A DNA stretch of 64,000 nucleotides. Origin: Amblyomma americanum. Its lineage: Eukaryota > Arthropoda > Arachnida > Ixodida > Ixodidae. The notes beneath the pieces are model-generated. The model was not told the DNA's origin and made no database searches. It was given only the letters and a program-made list of their open reading frames with translations. Each line of letters starts with the position of its first letter. The first letter of the stretch is position 1. The DNA is taken from contig NC_135498.1 in the NCBI RefSeq assembly GCF_052857255.1, positions 116,193,134 through 116,257,133 of the forward strand, in the 5' to 3' direction. Positions 22,430-32,680 of the stretch are shown piece after piece. The translations under genes and the position numbers were made by a program.

Positions 22430-23280
22430 TTTGTGCTTCTAAAATTCATTTGGAAGATTTTTTTTTGCCTTTTGCGTTTCTTCATTTTATTTAAACTAAG
22501 ATGTTGATTGTACCGAGGCGCACTTTAGTTGCAAGGATGATGACTGTTATGAAACAATCAATGAGACTGTTAAAAGTAGTTCTAAAAGAATTAAGTTTTC
22601 TTATACAGAGTGGAAGTGAAAATATTTGCGGAAGTGGGTTGAGACAGACAATTTCGATTTCATCCAATCTTATCTGCTCGATTATAAAACCTAATTATAT
22701 TTTTGCTTAATATACGCTTTTTTTGACCAGTGAAGCGATCATGTTCAGAAATTCTATCAACGTGAACTATATCAGTACAAATGTCAGGATTATATGTTAA
22801 AACTAGATCAAATGTGTTACCAGTGTTAGCCGTTGAACGTTAGCCTCTGTGGTATGCTGATTTATAGAAGGCTCGAGACATGCTTGACAAATAAAAAGTT
22901 ATCTTCTACGTCTCGTGCTGGCATGGATAACGTTACCCAGATTATATTAGGGAAAGAAAGTCACTAATGAATATTACTTTATAGTTAGGACAACGCTAAC
23001 AAGCCTGACCTATTATACTATAAAATAAACTTGTGAATGTACCGTTCATATCCGGTGAGCGATAGATAATTCCAACTGTGAGAGGAACTATACCAACCTC
23101 CAATGAAACACACGAGCATTCAAGAAAAGATGTGATGATAAATCTCACAGCAAAAATATTATTTTGTCCAGCGATAAGGCCAGTGCTCGCTCTTCGATAA
23201 CTTCTGCCAGAATGAAAGAATGTGAGAGCTGATTCAGAAGAAAAATGTTCACCCATTCTTCTGATAGTGTTATTAAAGGT
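22430..23280 (-). mobile_element. LINE fragment: endonuclease and linker
   Basis: On the minus strand, 23256-22996 has FFHSGRSYRRASTGLIAG then IVPLTVGIIYRSPDMN, the endonuclease YR-x-P strand. At about 22830-22720 another frame reads DLVLTYNPDICTDIVHVD and ISEHDRFT, corresponding to the domain end with SEHD for SDH. Between 22600 and 22500 the frame SLIDCFITVIILATKVRL suggests the post-endonuclease linker. No RT is present. Probably another CR1/L2- or Jockey-like copy. Confidence 0.6.
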
Positions 23281-24168
23281 ATCTGGCAGGAGTCAATGAG
23301 GGATTAAAGGCCATTATTGTACGCAACCACGCTGATGATGTTAGTGTGCAAAAACGATGTGCTCTTTAAAGTTCTGGAAAGCAGTAGGGATGATGAGCTT
23401 CTAGTACGTTGAGTGCGCCGACAACAGAAGAATGTTATACGTCACGTTGGCGGGACACACACATGGTATAGTTTCCTTCGGTGTTCGAGTGTTTTGGTCA
23501 AGTTGAGAGCACTTGTTTGCAGCGCTCGCTCCATAGTCTCCGATGTCCTATCGGCTTTTCTGCGTGTCAACTTTGGTTACTACGCTTCCGTATTCGCACA
23601 ATAGTTGCCAAAGAGACGAGGTAGAGGCGGCGCCTTCCGGAGCGGAAAACCATACTTCGCTGACAAAAAGTTAATTTAAGGCTGCGCGGGACACCGTACC
23701 ATTTAGTCGACTTACGTAAGGGTGGTGAGCAAGCCCGCCGGTACAAATGTAACCACCAGAGCCATTGTCGTCAACTGCAACAAGCAGGCACACAAGAAAA
23801 TTCACGGCACGCAAACCGGCGACGCATGCCACGAAACAAAGGCGGGGGTCCTAAGACAGGGGCAGGCTTCGAAGGTCACGAGCATAAAACCAAACACTGT
23901 CGAAGCCGTTGCTGCACTGAAGTTACTAACACATGAAGGGACACAACGCCAAAGTCACCAGCGCCGCAGCGCCGCATTGCGCCGTTTGCTACGGCACAAT
24001 GGTCGACGGTAGCGCGATTTCAAAAGTCAAAACGGATAGAGACAGAAAGGACCAACGAGTTTTCCTTCTTTTAGAATCTTCTCGTTCTCTATCCGCACAC
24101 TAAATGTGGAAAAGGTCGTCGAACTAGATGGGATGGAAGTGGCTTGCGATTTCCTTCCCCCGGTAACA
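23281..24168. other. No gene recognised
   Basis: A 96-codon plus-strand frame (23722-24012) rich in Lys, Thr and Arg has no motif I recognise and no matching upstream structure. It could be chance in the GC-richer stretch. Nothing else can be assigned. Confidence 0.4.
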
Positions 24169-24432
24169 CGCTCCACGGAAGGGTTTTTTATGGTTTATGG
24201 GGCATTTAACGTCCCAAAGCGACTCAGGCTATGAGGGACGCCGTAGTGAAGGGCTCCGGAAATTTCGACCACCTGGGGTTCTTTTACGTGCACTGACATC
24301 GCACAGCACATGGGCCTCTAGAATTTCGCCTCCATCGAAATTCGACCGCCGCGGCCAGGATTGAACCCGCGTCTTTCGGGCCGGCAGCCGAGCGCCATAA
24401 CCACTCAGCCATCGCGGCGGCGCTCCACGGAA
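24169..24432 (-). mobile_element. tRNA-derived SINE with perfect 12-bp target-site duplication
   Basis: The SINE body occupies 24181-24420. Its tRNA-like head is at the 24420 end (minus strand: gccgcgatggctgagtggtta, in part gatggctgagtggtta, the A box; then gggttcaatcc, the B box). The body matches the other two copies at 15046 and 43171. The flanks cgctccacggaa at 24169-24180 and 24421-24432 are identical, showing insertion by target-primed reverse transcription. This is the youngest-looking SINE insertion in the window. Confidence 0.9.
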
Positions 24433-24479
24433 TGCTAACGATGTCTGACATCTAAAAGAGTACGCTGTCCCAACTTTTA

Positions 24480-25000
24480 ATATGTCATTTCATGTCAAGT
24501 TTCAGGTGCTGAGTGCGAATAAGACACGAAATACATGAACTAGGTTGATGTTTTCGGAAATAAATAGAAGAGAATGTGTTGTGCGCGTATCTCGCGCCGT
24601 TTAACAAAGCCTGCAGCTGAGATAGGAGTGAAACTCTAGCCAGAGTTATATATTGATGCTGGATAACTGATGTTTTCGTTATCTCCAGAATCACTAAAAC
24701 ATCAATGATAACTTAATCCTTCCGGTTGGTTCTATCAAGATAATGCTTATCTTTTTACCTTTTTTTCTTTTGAACACACTGGTTCAAAATTAGAACACAA
24801 GTGGGGCTTCTCACCATATTTAAAATATGGACAACATGCATGCAGCTTATCCAACGACTAAGAAAACTCAAGGGCGTGTCTAGGTCCTCGGGTGATTTTC
24901 CCAGTTCACGCAAAAGTTTCTCTTTACTGAGCGAGGTGTTTATCGCCATTGAAAAACGGAGGAGGCCGAGTAGCGCACTTTACAAATATTTGCGCTGATC
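24480..25000. repeat. Copy of dispersed repeat A
   Basis: Contains gaacacactggttcaaaatt, then ggacaacatgcatgcagc, then ccaacgactaagaaa, in the same order as gaccacactcgtttcgaatt, gggcaacatgcacaaagc and ccaacgaccaacaaa at 36245-36335 and as related blocks at 62595-62700. No coding frame. Function unknown. Confidence 0.6.
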
Positions 25001-26140
25001 AAGATTCCCGCTAAATGCGGTGTGCAATCCAAGATGAGTCGCATCAATGTGCTCAAGAGGTGGATAAAGAGCTGCCATTCGCAGTCTCACCACTGATTTT
25101 TCTGGTTATGCAAAGAATCAATCGACTGTGGTGAGGTGGGGCCATAAATGCTCAGAGAGAGAGCCGATATCCATGGTGGAAAAACGAGCATGAGGCGGCA
25201 TGTTTTCAATGATGACTTTTGCACTATCGAAGGTAGAATTTGCTTCAATAGACGGGTGACAGTGAAGCATATTCTTTGAGCTCTAACTTCATGCATCCAA
25301 GAACAGTAATGAACTCTGTTGCATATTGAGAAACCTTGAAAAAGTTATGACAATGCATAGCAAACGCAACGGACTGCTGACATCTGTCGAAGGCTTGCTA
25401 CATGACAGAGTCCGGGACGATACTGCGCAAGGCACCGCCTTTCTTTTGGCATGATTCAAATGGAAGATTATGAAGCAAGCACCTCACAGTCCGTAGTCCG
25501 GGTCTAGAGCCAAGTTAGCCTCACGCATTTCATCGCCAGCAGAAGCATCTCACAGGAAAACCATTTGCCGATAAAGAGTTCTGGTAGTTCACACGGTATT
25601 CGTTAGAGTTCTTTGACCACGTAGTCCAGAAGCTCATTTCTAAGATAAACAATTGTTTGGATAATGGCGGAAAATAGGTGGAAAATTGAAGAAATGTGCA
25701 ATTATTACTTTAGTGCTAGATTTTTGTGCAGTCAAAATTTGTACAGCCAAGCTGGCCTTTGTGTCTTTGCTTTATGGAAACGGCTGGTACTAGCTGCGAG
25801 AATAGGCATATGGTACCCTAATTCCTTTTTTTGGGTAAGATGGCGCAGGGCAACCATGCTGTGCAGGAAACTGTGCAAAGGTTTGTAGATATATTTCATT
25901 GGCATCAAAGCAAGCTGAATTGCTGAATTGAATATATTCTCGTAGTTAACTAAGCTGCTGGAAAGATGGGCGAATGAGCTCACTTTCCTAAGTATTAAAA
26001 ATCTTAGAAAGCCATTGTGCTCTCGTAAGATTGCGTCGATTGAAATGCGTCTTGCAATCTGAAGTTCAGGCAAGAGCATTACGATTATCAACAGCGCGTT
26101 TGTCAGAATGCACCACAGGCTCATTTGACTTGTTACCTGT
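25001..26140. other. No gene recognised
   Basis: Contains a 149-codon minus-strand open frame (26181-25732) with no motif I recognise. Composition is ordinary AT-rich DNA. It could be an old transposon remnant. Confidence 0.4.
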
Positions 26141-26830
26141 ACAACGCAAGAGGCGCCGGTGCGACAGAAAAGAGACAACAAAGGGCCGATTGACAGCCTA
26201 AGTGTTTACTAAGATATCAGCATCATCATATTCTGCCTGAATACACCCACTGCAAGGCAAAGACCTCGCCCATTTCTCTCCAATCAACCCCGTACTTTAC
26301 AACCTTCTTCCACCAGATACCTGCAAACATCTTAATCTCATCGGCCCACCTAACCACATCTCACAGGATACAACGACAGAGGCGCCAGACTGTCAGAGAA
26401 GCCACAACACAAAGCAGATTAACAGCCTAGACGTTTCTTGCAAAATGCTACCATCATCACTAGCCTTACTACACCCACTGCCGGGCAAAGACCTCTTCGA
26501 TGTCTCTCCAATTAACCCTCTCCTTTGCCAGCTGCGGCCACCGTATCCCCGAAAACTTCTCAATCTCATCCGCCCACCCTACCTTCTGCCGCTCTCTGCT
26601 ACTCTTGCCTTCTCTTGCAATCGACTCCGTTACCATTAAGGACCAGCGGTTATCTTGCCTTCGCATCATATGCCCTTACCGAGCCCATTTCTTCCTCAGA
26701 GAAGACACCGCACAGGGCAGATTAAAAGCCTAAACGGTTATTGGAAAATATCATCGTCATCATCACTGTGACTACAACCACTGCCGGGCAAAGGCCTCTC
26801 CTATCTCTCTGCAATCAACCCTGTCCTGTC
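26141..26830 (-). repeat. Three tandem composite units: linker plus RTE-type LINE tail
   Basis: Each unit has a linker with gaggcgccg/gaggcgcca, (c)agattaacagcct and a catcatcat stretch, followed by a piece of the RTE 3' tail beginning at ctgccgggcaaag (or ctgcaaggcaaag). Tail pieces start near 26250, 26470 and 26780. The middle piece encodes, on the minus strand, DNRWSLMVTESIAREGKSS, the tail also seen at 1.9-2.1 kb. The arrangement looks like local duplication of a truncated insertion with its flank. Confidence 0.6.
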
Positions 26831-27160
26831 GGTGATATATACTACACTGGCGGAAAATAACAACAAAAGGAGAGACATTTGTTATGCCTCGTAATGAGGT
26901 ACAGGTATCGGACGTGAAACAAACAGTGAGCTCACACAGTTACCCTTCAGACTGAATGCCCTGTCAGCTTGTATTTCTTCTCAGCCTTGTGCGCCTCCTG
27001 GAAATCATATGACACTGCTGACTTCCCCAGACACTGGCAGCGTACCCGGCCGCAGGTATGTTTGCCGGCCTGTCAGGCATGTCCGGAAGACGACGTTCTT
27101 GCCACGTGAAAGTGACGCACGATATGGGAATTGATTCCGACTCAGAAGAACACGGAACGT
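26831..27160. other. No gene recognised
   Basis: Short stretch without a motif, between the composite repeat and two exon-like open frames on the minus strand. Confidence 0.4.
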
Positions 27161-27372
27161 TTAAACAGAATTCCCAAGATTATCTCTTAATCGCGCACGT
27201 TCCTCGATCACAATCTCTCCTCTCTCGTTCCTCTTCACAATAGCTTCACAAGGATAGAACACTGTATGGCCTCGGTACTCCTCTCTGTGCAGCTTTATCA
27301 CGTGCTCGTAAAGTCTAATTGAAGCATAATTCTTTTCCCTCGTACCATAATGTATGGCATGATGCACGTTTT
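27161..27372 (-). other. Possible exon or coding remnant, unidentified
   Basis: A minus-strand frame running to a stop at 27161 encodes a charged peptide (...GTREKNYASIRLYEHVIKLH..., then EEYRGHTVFYPCEAIVKRNE, then GEIVIEERARLRDNLGNSV). It can begin at 27372, just after an ag acceptor (minus strand gatattcag). The amino-acid make-up looks protein-like, but no family is recognised and the opposite strand is also open. Could be an exon, a transposon remnant or chance. Confidence 0.3.
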
Positions 27373-27529
27373 CTGAATATCAGCTATGATGGCACAATTC
27401 ACAGCAGTCCTATGTTTAAGGTTGGTTGCACTAGAAGGTGTAAAGATGCGTTCGTTTTCCGCACTGTATCAAAAATTTCTATACGGGAGTTGAAGAAATA
27501 AACACGGCTGGCTTGCTGACCAAAACCTC

Positions 27530-27535
27530 TTTATT
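27530..27535 (-). terminator. Polyadenylation signal AATAAA after candidate exon
   Basis: AATAAA on the minus strand, 70 nt downstream of the TAG that ends the candidate cysteine-rich exon. It is an exact match, but such hexamers are common by chance in AT-rich DNA. Confidence 0.4.
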
Positions 27536-27604
27536 AGCTGCTGTTTGACACCTACTATCTCAATGACAATTTTGAGACAGCTATCGCACATAACTCGTCG
27601 TTGT

Positions 27605-27775
27605 CTATACCGACCTATAAAAATTATCTTGGAGGGACCTAATTATTTTCTGAAATCTGGCGGTTGCCTCCTTGTATGTCATACATGTGTGCCGCTCATC
27701 TCTTCTAGGCATACACAGGCAGGGACGATTAACTCTATCCTTGCACACCGTTCTGACATAGTTGTCCTCGTCGCA
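27605..27775 (-). CDS. Candidate terminal exon of a host gene: cysteine-rich peptide
   Basis: On the minus strand a pyrimidine-rich tract ending in ttctttcttttttcag (27778 side) is followed at 27775 by a frame starting CDEDNYVRTVCKDRVN, then RPCLCMPRRDERHTCM, then TYKEATARFQKIIRSLQDN, to a TAG at 27607-27605. An AATAAA follows 70 nt beyond the stop (27535-27530). Acceptor, compact coding segment with five cysteines, stop and polyadenylation signal in this order fit the last exon of a small secreted-type protein. The family is not recognised and no upstream exon was found, so the call is an inference. Confidence 0.4.
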   Translation of the reverse strand, partial: CDEDNYVRTVCKDRVNRPCLCMPRRDERHTCMTYKEATARFQKIIRSLQDNFYRSV

Positions 27776-27799
27776 CTGAAAAAAGAAAGAACACAACAA

Positions 27800-28358
27800 T
27801 CGAATGCATGAAGCAAAAGAATATTTAGGAAGTTTTTATTTTATCATTATCATTAAATTTTCCTATATGAAGCAACTGAGTCTTCTCGATATGGTACAGT
27901 ATGTAGGTATTCCTCTTAAATGCTTAGGCAACCTATTTCGTCGTACACTCAGTAGTCTGATTTGCAGACATAACTAAAGGGCAAAACATGGGTGGAGAAT
28001 AAGGTGGCCGTGACGTGGCAGTGATTTTTTATGAGCAGCATTGCGAATAATTATACCGAAGCAGTAAAAACTTGTTTTACGAACCATAGAATAGCCATAC
28101 AAATGAACAATGTGCACCACTGGCAGTTCGTTTGCCTTTTATTTCTTTTACTCTATATTCCATGTATAATATAATACTGAAGCACCCAGGCATCTAACCT
28201 AATCAATATTCAATATTTAGGGGCACTTTATACTGTATAACCATCAAAGAAGCAGCGCGAAATTATTTTCCAAAATACGATGATTTGCCTTCTTCAGCCG
28301 CTAGTTTAAATATGGATGGTATCCAAGCGCATATATATCAAATGCCGTAATATGTCGA
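27800..28358. other. No gene recognised
   Basis: AT-rich. If the candidate exon at 27775-27605 is real, this would be intron sequence. No upstream exon was seen. Confidence 0.4.
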
Positions 28359-29307
28359 CGCAGATGGAATTCCGCGTGCATTCTCTCTGCCTGAGTTGTT
28401 GGCTGCAATGGATGATGCGGAACGGAAAACAGCGGCAGGTCCGGACAATATTCAGTGCAAGGCGTACAATAACCTGAATAGCGCTGCACTCCCTCAACTA
28501 CTTGACACCATAAACAAAGAATGACTGGATGGCATCATGCCCGAGAGCTGGAAATCCGCTGTCGTGATTCCCACCCCGAAACCTGGAAAGCCTCCGACGG
28601 ACCTTGCAAACTTAAGACCTATCTCCTTAACTCCTACGCTGCGCAAGCTGGCGGAGAAAATGCTAGCCACATGATTGTCGTGGTGGGTAGAACAGCACGG
28701 TTATATATTGGTACAGGGGACAGGTTAGCTGTCTTGGCGTCTGTAGTTTTGTCAACTACCCGCAGCCGCAATGTGCGTACCGTTTTAGCAATGGACGTTG
28801 AAAAGGCATACGACAACATCAGTCATGCAGCCATTCTGAACTTCATTGACATGCTTCATCTCTCTGTGAGAGTGCGTAGTTTTGTCGAATCATTTTTGGA
28901 AGGCAGAAAATTTCCATTAGTCCTCAGCAGTGATGCGGTCGGTCGGATCATTTGTTCCTCTCTACGGCGTGCCCCAGGGATCAGTGTTGTCGCCGACGTT
29001 ATTTAGTATTCCTTTCATCCCGCTGGCTTGGCGCTTACATGACATCCGTGACATAAAATTTCTGCAGTACGCTGATGACATGACGGTGTGAAGTACTCAC
29101 CAAGATCTCCGTACTCAGGAGGCTGCCCTTCAATCTGCCTTGGATGTTACCGCTAATTGGGCATCATCGATCGGACTTCAGCTATCCGTGCATAAAACAA
29201 CATACACGTCGGTCGCCAACCGCTGGTGACGCCGTAAACTAGCTTCAAGTGCAATCCGTCTTTGTCTATTAGGCACCCCACTGAAGGAAATTCCTATTCA
29301 TGGTGTT
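28359..29307 (+). pseudogene. I-group-like LINE reverse transcriptase, 5' part of a split element
   Basis: The plus strand encodes an RT in several frames: FSLPELLAAMDDAERKTAAG with PDNIQ (28375-28460), an in-frame TGA at about 28522, MPESWKSAVVIPTPKPGKPP, NLRPISLTPTLRKLAEKML, then VLAMDVEKAYDNISHAAIL. Next come GVPQGSVLSPTLF (about 28970-29005), FLQYADDMTV, followed by a TGA, and a thumb ending LLGTPLKEIPIHGV at 29304. Catalytic Asp residues are kept, but several stops and frameshifts are present. It stops abruptly just before the P-type element. Confidence 0.8.
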
Positions 29308-29591
29308 AGAATAGGTTAGGTGTGTGAACGGGCTGTCCCGCGACAGAGAGCAAGTGGCGACAGCGAGGAACGAATTTCCGCCGACCGCCGAGAGATGGCG
29401 CGAGGCGGATGGGGGGGGGGGGGGGGGCTTGGCTTTAGGTGGCTGAGAGCCGGCGGGTTGCCGCAAGGAACTTGTCAGTTCTTGTCTTCTGTCGTCCGCG
29501 TCGTTTTACTCTCGTGCACGTGCTCGGTGCCGTTCGCAGATATTTCCGCTGCATCATTTTCTTCATTTTTGGTGCATTGTGCGTTCGCGTG

Positions 29592-29884
29592 ATGGGGAAA
29601 AAGTATTTTGTGCCACGCTGCAATACGGGCTACAAATCCTGCAAGGAAAAGTTTTCGCTGTTTTCTGCGCCGAAAGACGGCTGCAGCTGGGGCGGCGGGC
29701 CATATCAAGAAAGGACCGAGCTCTAGAAACAACCGACTACGTTTGCGAAAGACATTTTGAGCCCAGTTTTGTGTCCAAAACCTGGACGGCAGAGTACAAT
29801 GGGCATGTGCTGCAAAGCGTCCCGCGACGCACGTTGTTGGCAAAGGACGCGGTGCCCACGAAATTCCCTGACTGGCCTGCCTAA
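29592..29884 (+). pseudogene. THAP DNA-binding domain of P-type transposase
   Basis: From ATG 29592 the frame reads MGKKYFVPRCNTGYKSC, then FSLFSAPKD, and stops at 29726. A second frame continues with LETTDYVCERHFEPSFV, then RRTLLAKDAVPTKFP. Together these show the C2CH pattern of THAP domains (C-x6-C near the start, C-x2-H later) and the AVPTKFP-type end that corresponds to the family's AVPT-x-F. One frameshift lies in the middle. In P and THAP9 proteins this domain binds the transposon ends. Confidence 0.85.
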
Positions 29885-30866
29885 CTTTCGAAGACTTCAA
29901 AAACTAGAAAACGACCCGGCGCAAAGGCAACCGCTAGAAGCGAAAAAAATGAGGAGCGCCGAACCTTGTGTACAATTGTCAGAAGAAGCTAGCATGAGCT
30001 CCTCGCCGACTACCGCTGAGGCGAGCAACGTGAGAGCGGTTGAAGAAGAATCCGATTTCAGCTCAGCAACAGCGGCGATCTCAGCATTCGCAAGCTTGTT
30101 CGAAAATCCTCCACTCTCGTGCCTACCGTCTAAATGCTGGGGTTTTCACCGGCTCGAAATGGACGAAGTCAAAAGCGTTGTCTGTCGTTAACTTAAACAC
30201 TCCAAGACATCTACCAGCCAGTTGCTGTCGGTTACCTCACATGCTGCATCAGCGGGCGACATGACCGCATCAGACATGAATGAAGCAACGTGCTCGTGGG
30301 GCGGCATCTGCCCTGCTGCTTCTCTGATGGCTGCCAAGGTGGTCGAAATTCATGACAAAATGGAGGTGAGAGTAGTGGTGATGGGCAAATTTGTTTCTTT
30401 GGAGGATTTAAAATGTAAATGCTCTGTGGGATCTTTGGAGGACGTTAAAACTATTTTGGAGCTAGTAGACAAAGTAAGGCTTTGTACTGGAGGACCTAGC
30501 GTCAAAGGGTACCCTAAGGCTGAGCCGCAAAGTGCGTTTCTCGATTCTGATAATAAATGGCGCCACAAGAAATGTCCACTAATCCTCAGTGCCGGTGAAT
30601 CAGTTTGCCAGAAGTGCTTCAGCCTCTCATAAACATTCCGAATTCGCGAGAAGAGGCTAATGGAGAAGCAACGGAAGTTGAATTCCAGTAGTGCTCGTTT
30701 CTCCGCGAAAAACTTGCAAAACCGTGAAAAACTGGCAGCGCTAAGGCGTGCTAACTATGCCCTCAAAAGATCAAAGAATCGCCTTTGCAACCGGTTGAAG
30801 ATGCTCACTACCGAGCTTATGCAAGCTCGTGAGCGCCTGCAGACAATTTCTGGGGAAGACATTTAA
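29885..30866 (+). pseudogene. P-type transposase linker and coiled-coil region
   Basis: After a frame change, 29885-30191 encodes an acidic, Ser-rich linker. 30222-30632 contains KVRLCTGGPSVKGY, then KKCPLILSAGESVCQKC, a cysteine-bearing segment. It ends at an in-frame TAA (30630-30632), and the same frame continues at 30660 with MEKQRKLNSSSARF and a helical stretch, LAALRRANYALKRSKNRLCN, with heptad-like leucines. It stops again at 30864-30866. Coiled coils of this kind follow the THAP domain in THAP and P proteins and serve dimerisation. Confidence 0.65.
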
Positions 30867-31839
30867 GCGAAGCTTTCCGAAGTTGAGCTACCAGGAATAC
30901 AGCTGACGGCAGTGAAAGAGTGCTTGGGAGCTGCCAAATTCGCAAATAAAAAGAGCCGGCACTACACAGAAAACTGGCTATTGCTGTGCCTGTTGCTGCA
31001 CATTCGCAGCCCATCGGCGTATTCCTTCCTCCGTGAAAATGATGTTTTACCGCTTCCTTGTATCACAACAGTTCGAAAGTATTTAAGTTTGGGGAAAGTG
31101 AAGTCCGGATTTGACACGCGATTTTTTTCGGCATTTAAAGAAAATGGCCACCAAGGACAAGTTTCAGCGACTCGAGATTTTAGTGTTCGATAAAATGCAT
31201 GTAAGGAAAGAGATGAGAGTGCACTCAAAGTCAATGACTTGTGGATTCAGCGATTTTGGTGACAGTGCGACGATCAGCGAAGACCTCGCCGACCATGGAC
31301 TGGTGTTCACATTTCGAGCATTTGGGGATGATTACTCGCAGTCGGTTGCTGTCTTTGCGAGCAAGGGTCCTACAAAAGGCACCAAACTTGCACAGCTCAT
31401 ACTAAAAGCGAATTTTCTCCTGGAGGAAGCTGGCACGTTGGTCGAAGGGATTGTGTGTGATGGAGCAGCTACAAATCGCTTAATGTGGAGAGAGTTCGTA
31501 GTGAGTGGGCCTCTTCAGCACACTAAGCACTCCTTTACTCATCCTGTTAACAACAAGCGCAATGCTTTTGTTTTTTCTGATGCGCCTCACCTCCTGAAAT
31601 GTGTGCGGAACCGCTTGCATCGACAAAAGAGTTTGGTTGTTAATGGATAACGGGTGCACTGCGCGCACTATGACAGATTGTTTGTAGAAGATTCGAAGCA
31701 ACCCGACATGGCGCGTGTCTGCCCTAAATTAACACTTTCCCATATTTATCCAACAAACACTGAAAAAATGCGTGTTAAGATGGTGGCCCAGTTGTTCAGC
31801 CGGAGCGTAGCAAAAGGGCTGGAGTTTTATTGGAGGTGA
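30867..31839 (+). pseudogene. P-type transposase RNase H-like catalytic region
   Basis: 30912-31130 has SRHYTENWLLLCLLLHIRSP, then AYSFLRENDVLPLPCITTVR, typical of P-like transposases just before the core. After a frameshift, 31111-31650 is open for 179 codons: EILVFDKMHV (first Asp), GLVFTFRAFG, LVEGIVCDGAATNRLMW (second Asp) and VFSDAPHLLKCVRNRL, the conserved D-x-PHL-x-K-x-x-RN motif. An in-frame TAA at 31648 interrupts, then CPKLTLSHIYPTNTEKMRVK, then AQLFSRSVAKGLEFYW, to a TGA at 31837. Only three point-like lesions break this region. Confidence 0.85.
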
Positions 31840-32680
31840 GGCACGCAAGGATTAGAAAATGTGAAAGGTACGATGGAGTTTACCATGAAACTCAACGACC
31901 TCGTAGACGCCCTGAATAGAAACTGCCCGCGAAAAAGCATTTTGTGTATGGAGCAAAGATCTACGAGTTTTAGCTTCTTCACTGTATTGGCTAAACAGGT
32001 GGGAGCAAGATGTACTATCTGAAAAGATTTCTCCTAAAAATTGCCTCACCGAGCAGACCGCAGAGGGACTGCGGGTGTCAATTATATCGGCACTAGCTGG
32101 AACTCTCTCGGTACCTGCTCAAGCAGTGTGGGTTCAGGTATGTCTTGACTGGAAAGTTCAATCAGGACGTGCTTGAACTCGTCTTCGGAATTATCCGACA
32201 GGCAGGTGGCCAAAATGACCACCCCTCTATGCCTACTTTCCTGCAATTCTATAACATGCTCTCAGTGTATAGTTTGCTTAAGCTGCCAAAGTTTGGCAAT
32301 TACGAAGTGCAAACCGCCGATAATACACATACAGTAACACTGACTGACATTAAGCTTGCGTTTAAGGTTGACAATGAAGAAAAGACAAAACTTCAGCTAC
32401 TAAAACAAATGCTGGATGGCTTAGTGGACGCGGACGCTGAGTGTGAAGTTTTGATCATGTATGTACAGAGCCAGAGGTTATTGATTGTATAATTTATTAC
32501 CTGGCTGGTTTTATGTGTCGAAAACTTATGAAGAGTACAACATGCTCAAAATGCAGAGTGCCTAATTGGAGAAGCTGCTGCACAGTCTCTAAAGGAAAGT
32601 GCCCTAGTTCAGTGCAAAACTCGCGGTGGATTATTACACCCCAGTAGGACCATTTTCCACCTACTGCAAGCAGCCGAGAC
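31840..32680 (+). pseudogene. P-type transposase C-terminal region
   Basis: In frame after the TGA: TMEFTMKLNDLVDALNRNC. After a frame change: WLNRWEQDVLSEKISPKNC, LTEQTAEGLRVSIISALAG, and then TGKFNQDVLELVFGIIRQAG at 32145, the NQD-x-LE-x-F-x-x-IR motif that is highly conserved in P/THAP9 transposases. A frameshift near 32480 leads to VIDCIIYYLAGFMCRKLM and a C-x2-C, the family's YLAG-y block. This completes the expected domain order. Confidence 0.8.

Noticed and set aside
23722..24012. 96-codon Lys/Thr/Arg-rich plus-strand frame as a possible small gene
   Set aside because: No motif, no start context and no neighbouring exons; may be chance in GC-richer DNA.
25732..26181. 149-codon minus-strand frame
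   Set aside because: No recognisable motif; overlaps repeat linker sequence at one end.
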